A stretch of 64,000 bases of DNA from Hanleya hanleyi (Eukaryota > Mollusca > Polyplacophora > Lepidopleurida > Hanleyidae): NCBI GenBank assembly GCA_036873755.1, contig JAVTVY010037189.1, forward strand, positions 1 to 64,000, read 5' to 3'. The first letter of the stretch is position 1, and each line of letters starts with the position of its first letter. The notes beneath the pieces were generated by a model, which was given only the letters and a program-made list of their open reading frames with translations, was not told the DNA's origin and ran no database searches. Shown here in pieces: positions 55,317-64,000 of this stretch. A program made the translations under genes and the position numbers.

Positions 55317-56493
55317 ATGTTTTACCTCACCCTACTCAGTAACAGTTCGCTCGATGTATTTCCTGATAACATCTTGGCCAAGTACGTGACCCAGTTACCG
55401 CAACCGTTGCATTTACCTGGAAGATGGGAATGTGGACTCGTGGATATCCAATACCCTTACTCGTGGTACAACGTGAGAGCCAATAAATGAAGTGTGGTAC
55501 GAGGTGGCCTACAAAGGGAAAGACACCCGACTCATCCGCCCCGAAGGCCAATACGACACCCCCAAGGAGTTCGTGCAGGGGCTGACAAGACTGTTGCATT
55601 ATAAGGCTCTACGGGAGGTCGCGAATACTTCAAAACCCATAAAAACCTTTCCCTTCAAGAATCACTTGGACTTCGCTAACAACGCACACAACGACAAGGC
55701 ACAGATCATCCCCAACGCCAAAGTGAGTGTCGTACTGAGTCCTATCCTACAGCAAATGCTGGGTCCCGCTCACCCGACCTACACGGGTCCATCCGAGGAC
55801 CGTGGCCAGATCCCGATGGATATGAAGTCGGGTATGTACGGACTCTCGGACTGCTCGGACGTGGTCGACAACCACATCGTGGACGATATCAACACACCTC
55901 TGTTACGGTTGGTCCCCATTAAAAAAAAGTATGGAGATCAAGTCACCCACAGTTTCACCCACATGCTCTACCTATCCGTACGACAAACTCATATCAACAC
56001 TATCACGGTGGATATAAGAGATGACACGGGACGGCCGGTCGCATTCGAACGAGTGAAAGTGGTGCTGACGCTTCATTTCCGACAAGCACGTTCTCCCCAC
56101 TTTGTACCTTACGAACGCGATGCACGAAGCTATATGGACTATTATGCCCAACACGCCGGGGGTGGCCTTCCGGTCTTTAGCGGCGCACGCATGCGACGAG
56201 GACATGGGCTGGGGAACATGCTCGGGAGCATCGTCAAAACGTTCTTACCCTTGGTGACGCGTGGGGTGAAAGCAATCGGCAAACAAGCGGTACGCAGTGA
56301 TCGCCGGTGATGTATTGTGGGTACGGCACCCAAAGACGCACTGAAACGGCGGGGCAAAGAAGCAGGAGGCGTCTTGGTCGCCAAAGCACAACGCACCGTA
56401 GGGAATAAAAGACCTGCACAACCTCCGCCATGCACCAGTCGACGACCGACCCAGCGACGACGCACATCGAAGACCCAGGACATCTTTTCTTAA
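55317..56493 (+). pseudogene. Virion-cluster protein with basic C-terminus (possible minor capsid), two frameshifts
   Basis: Begins MFYLTLLSNSSLDVFPDNIL and runs 57 codons to a TGA (55488-55490). It continues in another frame at about 55490-56310 (YEVAYKGKDTRLI ... LVPIKKKYGDQVTHSF ... LTLHFRQARSPHFVPY) and, after a second shift near 56310, ends with a Lys/Arg-rich tail at the TAA 56491-56493. The beta-rich first half, then a Gly/Arg-rich GARMRRGHGLGNMLG segment and basic tail, is a common invertebrate family found next to F54H12.2-like genes. By position it could be the minor capsid or penton-like protein (inference). Confidence 0.6.
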
Positions 56494-56496
56494 AAC

Positions 56497-57766
56497 ATGT
56501 CCTTAATCCACGTAGAGTCCTGCTCCTCCACCAACAGTAATTTTGATTTGTGGACCGTCCCGCCCACACAGACCAGTGCCGAACAAGGATTATGGGTGGA
56601 GCATCTGCCGCTCTCCAGCATCAGCGAAACAAGGCCCATCGAGTTCACCATCAGTAATGCGGATACGGCCTGTGTTGATTTAGCCCATACGTACTTGTAT
56701 GTGAAAGCCAATGTGGTCAATGGGGATGGCTCCAGAATCGTCAACAATGCCACGGTGGGCCCGACGAATCTTTGACTGCACTCTTATGTTTCAACAGGTG
56801 GATATTTTTCTCAGTCACAAACTCATCAGTTACTCGACCATCGAGACGCTGTTGTCGTATGGACGAGAGGATAAAAATTCTCAGCTGACAGCCGCTTTAT
56901 TCTACCAAGACACAGCCGAGGATGCGGGATATAACAAACGGAAGGCTTTCACCGCGAACGGCGCCTCGGTGGATCTCATGGGTCGACTGCACGCAGACAT
57001 TTTCATGCAAGACCGGTACCTCTTGAACAAGATCTCCATCAAAAACCGACTGATACGGGCGCCTCCGACCTTCGCCTTGATGACCACTGACGTAGACGGG
57101 CATGTAGCCGACTATAAGATCGTCATCCAAGACGCAGTCCTGTATGTCCGAAAAGTGAAACCGAATACAGCCGTTCAATTGGGACACCTCAAAGCCTTGG
57201 AAACAAAAACCAGCCCAGTACCTTATCCGACGTGTGCAAACCAAAGTGTTCTCTGTGCCTGTTGGAAATATGAGCGCCAAGAAAGAAAACCTTTTCCTGA
57301 GGGAACTACCAAGCGATTGATCCTGGCCTGTGTGGGCAATACCAGTTTCAGCGGAGCCTACCCAGAGAACCCGTTTGACTTTAAACTTTTCGGCATCAAT
57401 TTTGTGGCCCTGCATGTGGACGGACAACAGGTTCCAGCCACGGCCTTAACACCGAAATTTGGGCTCGGGAATTTCATTCGAGCCTACCAGAGCCTGTTTG
57501 CAGCCACGGGCCAAATCAACCAGGACGAAGGGAGTATGATCAGTCGGGAGGACTACGCGAACGGATACGCGTTGTTCTGTTTCGATCTGACCCCCACCTT
57601 AGAGAACGACCATCACCTGGCCCTGGCCAAGCAAGGCAATTTACGGTTGGAAATTCACTTTGCTCGAGCCCTCCGGACCACCGTCAATGTGATCTGCTAC
57701 GCCGAGTTTGACAACATCATTCAAGTGGACAAAGCGCACAACGTCCTGTGTGACTTTGCCACATAA
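56497..57766 (+). pseudogene. F54H12.2-like virion protein (candidate major capsid), stop and frameshift
   Basis: ATG 56497, three bases after the previous stop. The first 92 codons (MSLIHVESCSSTNSNFDLW ... ATVGPTNL) end at a TGA at 56773-56775. From about 56777 the sequence continues in another frame to the TAA at 57766, with LISYSTIETLLSYG, FQQVDIFLSHKL, DFKLFGINFVALHVDGQQVP, FIRAYQSLF, SREDYANGYALFCFDLTP and NLRLEIHFARAL. These are the hallmarks of proteins annotated in animals as 'uncharacterized protein F54H12.2'. Position, size (about 420 residues) and beta-rich composition fit a capsid protein; I have no structure to confirm it. Only one stop and one shift, so decay is recent. Confidence 0.75.
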
Positions 57767-57767
57767 T

Positions 57768-58121
57768 ATGGATGCAGACCAGATAACCACCGTGCTGGAG
57801 AATGACCCAAGGACACGTATGGTCTTTCAAGGGGTGTTCGCCCGAGATGTGTTCCCATTAGACCGTGTGTATCCTGCTGCTTGCGTTCTCAACACAGACC
57901 CGAGGGCAACGCCCGGTGAACATTGGGTGGCCGTGTACTTGACAGAAGAGCAGGGCAAATACTTTTACCCGTACGGCCTGCCACCCCTGCATCCCGATTT
58001 AAAAGACTTCATGGATCAAGGCACAAACACGTGGTGTTGGAACAGTCAAACATTGCAAAGCCTGACCAGTAGCGTGTGCGGACAATATTGTTTGTTTTAC
58101 CTGTACCATCGATGCCGGTGA
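57768..58121 (+). CDS. Adenovirus-type (Ulp1-like) cysteine protease, altered active site
   Basis: 117 residues from ATG 57768, one base after the F54H12.2-like stop. His52 in the GEHWVAVYL motif and Cys104 in the SVCGQYCLFYLY motif are the expected histidine and nucleophile. The acidic member of the triad is normally in the strand just before the YG-PP turn; here that stretch reads GKYFYPYGLPP without Asp or Glu, so the triad looks incomplete. Such proteases mature capsid proteins during virion assembly. The end may be early: a further 31-codon frame (58146-58241, MSDEYRKAEDRDVLVYDWAA) could be its displaced C-terminus. Confidence 0.75.
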   Translation: MDADQITTVLENDPRTRMVFQGVFARDVFPLDRVYPAACVLNTDPRATPGEHWVAVYLTEEQGKYFYPYGLPPLHPDLKDFMDQGTNTWCWNSQTLQSLTSSVCGQYCLFYLYHRCR

Positions 58122-58211
58122 AGAACCTTATCTACCATCGTACAGATGTCTGACGAGTACCGCAAGGCCGAGGACCGCGATGTACTCGTATATGACTGGG
58201 CCGCCCATCAT

Positions 58212-58375
58212 TTCAATGCACACGCCCCGTCAAGGGCTTAAGTTCTATCGATTTCAATGTACAAGCCCCCTTTTCTGGGCTTAAGTTCTATCGATTTCAA
58301 TGTGCAAGCCCCCTGTTCTGGTCTTAAGTTCTATCGATTTCAATGTACAAGCCCCCTGTTCTGGGCTTCAGTTTT
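58212..58375 (+). repeat. 43-bp tandem repeat after the protease
   Basis: 'agttctatcgatttcaatgt' recurs at 58241, 58284 and 58327 (exactly 43 bp apart), with 'acaagccccctgttctgggc' type spacers. It overlaps the end of the last open frame and probably marks the right edge of the virus-like block. Confidence 0.9.
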
Positions 58376-58941
58376 CACGTGGTTGTTCTCACGTTGTTGT
58401 TGTTATTTATGGTTGAATACAAAACAAAATGAGATCTCAGAACACTCCTGCGCACACCTCCCCATGACCTCCCCACGCCCGGTTTTTGGGGGATCTCGCG
58501 CATGTGCAGTGAGGCGCCACTGACTTTAAATCCACTCTACTACTTATGTCACTATGAAGTGATTTTTTTCTGGTCTGGGAAATGCATTTAACAGAGACTG
58601 GCGACATTTGTCATTTTATTGTCCACGAATACATGAAAATGAAGTAGAACGTGGGGCGTGGCTGCATCGGAGATTATAACAGACATGGGTTGTAACTAGG
58701 ATCACTAACTTACAGAATAAAATTCCAGATATTTGTTTAAACAGATCGACACAGTGTAACAGACTCCGAGGCTAAAATCAGTTGACTAAAAGTGAAACAG
58801 TGGCATCGGTTAAGTTTTCGCAACCACTTTTCTCTATACACGTCCAACCTCTTCTGGTGTACAGGGTGGACAATAACTGTACGAGTTTGGATTTTGTGCA
58901 TTAAACAACATTAATTCGGGAAAAAATGACAGTACAGATGT

Positions 58942-58943
<2 letters not shown>
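58376..58943. other. Right flank of the virus-like block; no gene
   Basis: GC-richer sequence to about 58520, including a (TTG)n tract near 58395 and GCGCATGTGC, then AT-rich host-like sequence. Confidence 0.45.
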
Positions 58944-58973
<30 letters not shown>

Positions 58974-59060
58974 CTTTATTTATAGAGGGTTTACAATCCA
59001 AAGATAACCTGGTTAGCCGAGGCTAATCTACCCCAGGGCCCTCGACATGTTCTAGTTGTG
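58944..59060 (-). repeat. 3' end of an L2-like LINE with (TAA)n tail
   Basis: The trinucleotide tract is followed by 'aaactttatttatagagggt' and 'cagggccctcgac', similar in layout to the ends at 41487-41590 and 45882-45980. Confidence 0.55.
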
Positions 59061-59689
59061 AAAAGTGATGGTTATTCGAGTTGTGGGTACGAAATAGGGC
59101 ACAAATGTTTGTTTGTCTTTCACGTGTGGTATTTCGGGAACAAACTATCACTACACTGTTTGGACTTTTCAAACGATTCGTTTCAGCAAATCCCATTTTC
59201 TGACCTCTTCCAAACTACCTTCATCGGCCTTAAAATGTTAACCGAGCCTGAAAATTTAGCTGTCCCTTTTATCACAATATTCGTACTGGTTGTCACGATA
59301 TTCAGAGATCTTTGGGTCTGGTATTTTGGGATAAACTAGCCATGTGTCATAGGGTGAACTAAAGATAGCGACATATTCAAGTAATGGAATTTCTACCTTA
59401 TTTTCTACAACATTAAAAATTATGTAGTATATTCCATTAACATCGTGTTTACAGATTAATTCGATATCGCCCTTATGACTTTAGGTAACCGCAGGAGCCG
59501 GTATCCAAGCGCTTTAGTTTCAGGAACTTCAATAATTAGGATATTTTCACTAAATATAAATCGCAATAAAACCTTGTTAGTAAAATTTGACAATCTTCGA
59601 CAATCTTATTTCTGAAAGAGTTGGGACTTTTTCCAGAACCAAACGTTTATAAGTTGCATGATGTTATTAATTGATAATATGAAAAGTTT
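59061..59689. other. No gene recognised
   Basis: AT-rich with short frames only. Confidence 0.5.
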
Positions 59690-60110
59690 AAAATTACAAG
59701 CGTCTAATCCGTCATCCATAATTCAGCCGTCGTCCATTAGAGAATATCCGCGTCCATAATCCAAAGACCTATTCCATATTTCATATAACAGTATTAGCAC
59801 CAAATTCAAAAAGACAATCATAGTATACAAAACATAGGCTTGTTTCCTGCAAGAGAGAAGCGGTCAACAGTTTTCAATGATGCCGGCAAGACATTATGAT
59901 GTTCCAAAAATATCAAATCCGTATCGCTGATCAGTATTCTTAATCCCTAATACTCGTTGTAAAGTCGTCATCTAAAGAATGATGTATCTCAGTCACGCTT
60001 TGATTGTGACTGTTCATATGAGTACCATGAGAATCTTGAAGTACATGGGTTCATACGGCCCCTAGCCCCGGGTTAAGCGGAATTAGACACAAGTTACGAA
60101 ACGTAGCGCC
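59690..60110 (-). repeat. Dispersed ~420-bp repeat, copy 2 (inverted)
   Basis: Reverse complement of 29919-30340; see that entry. No terminal repeats obvious. Confidence 0.8.
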
Positions 60111-61041
60111 ATAGACACCAGACTGAGAGCGGCATAAATATTTTAGCTCCTTGAATTGAAGTCTCTCTCATTTGCATAAAATAACTGAATATCAAACTCT
60201 ATTATGTTTGCAACCGTTGGGAATATTTACAAATATTATACATCTTACTCAGAATTGTTAACACCTAGGAGCACATAAAACTAAATAGATTACATCTCAT
60301 TTTAAAGTTATTGGATATGATCTGATTGAGAAAACAATGACAGAATGACAGTTGGTTTGAGTGTTTTCTTTACTCATTGCAAAATTGAGAAAGTATTTGT
60401 ATTAATGATTTTTATTGACGACGATGAATATTTTACACAATGTCTTGACTAATCAACAGAAAGGTTCATCACTTCTTCATACCTTATGCTACCAGACCAC
60501 CGTTTTCAGTCATAATGATCAAAATATCAGTTTTAGTACTAAAGATTTGACGTTAAATGTTATTTCAAATTATTTGCGTGTCGTGTACAAACACATGTTA
60601 TATATGGGGCAAAATTTTACACAGCAGCGGTATTTGCTGAGACACAGAAAAAAGCATCTCACGAAAAATCGATAATACGAATGAGTTGAATGCGTTTACC
60701 TCCCCAACAATAACACATAGTAAACGAAAAAGAAAAGGCATGGAAAAGATACAGACGAACAAATTTCCCGATGATGAAAATGCTTTTACTGAATTGAGAA
60801 CAACTTAAATAAAATACGGAGAATACATATCCCAGATTGAAAACTGTGTGGAAAAAGTGTTTGGACTCTTAATTCCAAGTTCAAATATCTATCCATTCCA
60901 AACGTTGTGTCGTTTAATGATAAAAAGACTAATTCTCCTTAGGGTATATCTAATCTGCTTTCAGAGTACTTCAGTTTTGTATATTCTACCTCCATGATCT
61001 GTCTTTGAATATCCCGATATCATCAAGCAAGTAGCTAACAG
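60111..61041. other. No gene recognised
   Basis: AT-rich; an 86-codon frame at 60415-60675 shows no known motif. Confidence 0.45.
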
Positions 61042-61788
61042 GTGAGTGTCGACGAGGTCATCAAGCTTCTTAGAGATCTTGACCCTCGTAAAGCTCGCGG
61101 CACTGACAACATTTCTGGAATTGTGGTAAATGAATGTGCCACTGAGCTGGCCATACCTCAGAATATTATATCTCAAACATCTTTGAATACTTCTGTATTT
61201 GCTATAGTTTTCAAGCAAGCAAATGTTATTTCAACTTTCGAAGGCGGGGATAAGAACCCAGTAACGAGTCACAATCCGTGTCTTTCACTACGGATTATAT
61301 CTAAAGTGTTTGAACGTATCATTCATAGTAACCTATATTATTATACAAAATGTTACACTTCTGATATCCAGCACGGATTTACGAGAGGAAGATCAACAGC
61401 CACCAATTTAGTTTGCCATATAGATAGACGTTCGAAATCAAAGGATTAAAAAAACACCTGTAAATCATGACCCGCTGTTATAAAAGCTAACATCGTTTGA
61501 CATAGAAGGACAGCTTTTAAACCGGTTCTCTTCCCACATATGTGACCGAACCAGGAGAGCTGTTGTAAGCGGCAAATCTTCTCTATCAGCAACTGTACCA
61601 CTGTGGGACCACTTTTTTTATACGCCAATGACATGTCTGACGTTCTTATATATTCAATGCCTTCCATGTTTGCTGACGATTCAAAATTTTCAAGAGAAAC
61701 AACGTGTTATCAGGTGTTTATTTGCAAGAGGATCTGGTCAGGCTCTGTGAATGGGGTAAATTATGGAAGCTTTTAAGCAATGTCTTAA

Positions 61789-62138
61789 CCCTACCTGGCC
61801 GGGGGGGGGGGGGGACTTTCTGCCTTCCCATTGTCGGTTTTTTGCTCGTATCTCTGGAACGACAAAAAATTGAGAGCTGAAACACTGTGACTTTTCCGAT
61901 TATCATATTGGGGTCATTTTGAGCCTATTTGCATGACCTACCGAGCAGAGGATCATGGGTAAATTCAAAATGGCGGCTATGGATGCTACCAGAAAAGTGA
62001 TGTTTTCGCCATATTTCTTCAAAGATTACACAAAAATTCAGCATGTTGATTCAACGCGATTCTATGCATTTTACTGAAACCACATGTCTTAGCATCACCA
62101 AAAAACACCCCCTGATTCCCCCCTCCTCTCTTCCCCCA
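61789..62138 (+). mobile_element. TTAA-type MITE, left half only
   Basis: TTAA at 61785-61788, then CCCTACCTGGCC and a long G-run, 'cgacaaaaaattgagagctg' and 'caaaatggcggctatggatg'. The right half is missing; the next copy starts at 62143. Confidence 0.75.
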
Positions 62139-62142
62139 TTAA

Positions 62143-62699
62143 CCCTACCAGTCCTGGCGAGGGGGGGGGAATGCCCCCCTACCAAGCTTTCTGCGATATC
62201 TCCGGAACGCCAAAAAATGGAGAGCTGAAACTTCGTGACGTTATAGATTTTCATATTTGGGTCATCTTGAGCCTATTTGCATGACCCCCCGTGCAGGGGA
62301 TCATGGGTAAATTCAAAATGGCGGCCATGTGGGGTACCAGAAAAAGTGATGTTTTCGTCATATTTCTTCAAAATGTTTGCTTTTCTGTATAGAAAAGTGG
62401 GTAAAACTTATTTTATTTCATATCAGATTATTATTTACAAATTTATCATGCAGTTTTTTTCGAAGAAAAAAATCGAATATTTTGACCAAAAATGCTCTTT
62501 TCGAAAATGACGTCACAGTGACGTCATCATGGCGGCCATCTTGGATTTTTTTACATTTTCTTGTAGAGCTTGACCCAAAGATATAGTGTGGTAAGTTTCA
62601 GCCCTCTAGCCTTAGCGATAGCGAAAATATTTAGGGGGGCGCTTTCCGCCCCTCCCACCCAGGTTGCGATACACCCCAAATCGCCCTGGGCAGATAGGG
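62143..62699 (+). mobile_element. TTAA-type MITE, full-length copy
   Basis: TTAA at 62139-62142 and 62700-62703. Starts CCCTACCAGTCCTGGCG, ends CCCTGGGCAGATAGGG, same body as 21905-22485. The sequence after it continues the interrupted LINE. Confidence 0.8.
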
Positions 62700-63235
62700 T
62701 TAAAGTCGTATCATGTCATCCGTACGAAGACGAATAATGCTATTTCCTATCAGTACGAGGTAAATGAACAGCTCATCGAGAAGGTGCAGCAAGTTAAAGA
62801 TATGGGTGTCATTTTGACATGCGATTTAAATTTTAAAGCTCATATAGAGAACATTCGAGTAAATCTTTGAAATGCTAGGACTTACAAAGAAAACTTGTAA
62901 ATTTTTCTTGTCTGTTTCCGTCATCAAATTCTTTGTATGTATCCCTGGTAAGGAGCCGACAGGAATATTGTTCTCCCGTTTGGTCTCCTACTCTCAATAT
63001 ATGTGTGATCACTCGGAGCGGATTCAGAAAAGTTTTATTAGGTATATTTGTTTTCAAAACCGGTGTGATGGATAAGAATGTCCTGGTGATTAGTGTCCCT
63101 TTTCATATCCTTTCTTATTGCAAACAAGGACGGACGGATGTGGAGAAAAGTGTCCTAGCTAGGTTGGGGAATAGGAACCGGACACTCTGTAGCCACCGGA
63201 CATTCTTGCCTCCACACCGGCGCGCGCACTAGTAT

Positions 63236-64000
63236 CGATCTGGGTTACAGTGGTGCATGTAAGCATTTTAATTTGCCACATATATCTGATGATAGAAGAA
63301 ATGTTTTAGATTTAATGTGTTTACACAGTATTATTTCAGGCAAATATAATAGTTATCGTTTTATCTAAAATTCGGGTGTATGTACCACCAAGGGTCTTAC
63401 GCAGACTGTCGCTCTTTTATATACCATAGACGAGAATCAATCTTAGAAAATGTTCTTTTTTAACACGGGTTACCCAGTTATATAATAATTTTACAGCAGA
63501 CTCTGCAATAAACATTTTAATTTGGCCACTACTTTTAAAAATCATGTATCAAGATACGTTTCCAGTTAATTTATCTTAATACCCGTGTTTTACATTTACC
63601 TATTATTTTATTGATAATTTAAAACTGTAAACTCGTTCTTTATGAAAATTTATACACGTTGAATCACTTGTTATTCCAGCACGTATTATCATTTACTTTT
63701 CACTAACTGCACTGTATGTGTTGTTTTATTGAACCCGTTATTAAGCCTTGTGCCTGTTGGATCTTAATATGAATAATAAAATAATAAATGAATAAACAAT
63801 AAAATTCGTCTCGCAATACCCAGTATTAAACCGAACGTCAAAACCGTCTGGTCCTAAAATGCTCCTTGTCTCTGAAGTGAAACCAAAATAATATACTTGT
63901 ACTTTAATTTATGCCACGTTCTGTGCTGAAAACGTTCTCATTTTGTCACGTGTTGTATGTCCCATAGTTTCGACTTACATGTATGTGCGATTTCATTACG
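63236..64000. other. No gene recognised
   Basis: AT-rich end of the window with an AATAAT-rich tract near 63770-63805. Confidence 0.5.

Larger units (their letters stand above)
61042..63235 (+). pseudogene. LINE reverse transcriptase fragment split by MITEs
   Basis: 61042-61449 has the RT palm start: SVDEVIKLLRDLDPRKARGT, SLRIISKVFERIIHSNL and QHGFTRGRSTATNLV. Broken frames to about 61780 include a degenerate YANDMSDV / MFADDSKFS region corresponding to the catalytic box. Two MITE copies interrupt (61789-62699), after which the thumb region resumes (62703-62870, EKVQQVKDMGVILTCDLNF) and the C-terminal YVSLVRSRQEYCSPVWSP motif follows (62933-63000). Several stops make it inactive. No endonuclease or RNase H seen. 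Confidence 0.75.

Noticed and set aside
54014..56775. Alternative genetic code (TGA read as amino acid) in the virion cluster
   Set aside because: TAG stops and several frameshifts occur as well, and TGA falls at positions with no consistent amino acid; decay is simpler.
53304..58241. Bacterial contamination as source of the compact gene cluster
   Set aside because: The families are typical of animal virus-like elements, no Shine-Dalgarno pattern is evident, and the block is linked to the inverted repeat by shared modules within the same contig.

Overview
The window looks like animal genomic DNA, most probably from a marine invertebrate and perhaps a mollusc. The evidence is long AT-rich stretches without genes, LINE, LTR and MITE insertions, tRNA-like and SINE-like pieces, and no prokaryotic gene layout outside one block. 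I see no convincing ordinary host protein-coding gene. Almost every feature I can support is a mobile or virus-derived element, often nested and decayed.

The main interest is a broken-up DNA-virus-like element of the Polinton/adintovirus general type, found in two places. (1) At about 1.65-12.0 kb, outer tandem arrays (152-bp units carrying TGCGCATGCGC sites, and ~180-bp units) lead into a 7.7-kb inverted repeat (4299-11967). Each arm carries three genes reading outward from the centre. All encode C2H2 zinc-finger proteins, have TATA promoters with short operator-like direct repeats, and run towards outer paired TGACGTCA arrays. The outermost gene joins three fingers to a domain I recognise from the N-terminal part of large PolB-type proteins of these elements. 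(2) At about 49.6-58.5 kb, repeats of the same outer-array family are followed by a PolB-type C-terminal remnant, a tRNA-Leu-like gene, a ~215-bp module shared with the inverted repeat, a tandem-repeat insertion, and a compact one-strand virion cluster. The cluster holds an unknown ORF, a packaging ATPase, a small hydrophobic protein, a Pro-rich protein, a basic peptide, a protein with a basic C-terminus, an F54H12.2-like protein and an adenovirus-type protease. Most cluster genes carry frameshifts or stops. No integrase and no polymerase core are visible.

Between these parts lies a Ty3/gypsy element on the minus strand (13370-24313). It has two ~1.23-kb LTRs, a TGAA target duplication and a broken gag-pol. 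One LTR carries a TTAA-flanked MITE and a long-TIR foldback element with a 9-bp target duplication; the other LTR keeps the empty site. Further along are more TTAA MITEs (24.8, 61.8 and 62.1 kb), a 1.5-kb inverted repeat (27.65-29.13 kb), a satellite-like array (38.8-40.25 kb) and a tandem duplication (40.3-48.2 kb) of an RNase H LINE fragment with an opposing EN/RT LINE. At 61.0-63.2 kb another LINE RT is split by MITEs.

Proposed reading: the virus-like element supplied both the self-contained zinc-finger/promoter inverted repeat and the decaying capsid cluster. The shared modules tie the two together. Whether the zinc-finger proteins bind the repeated promoter and terminal sites is inference. 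Family assignments are from memory of sequence patterns and were not searched.
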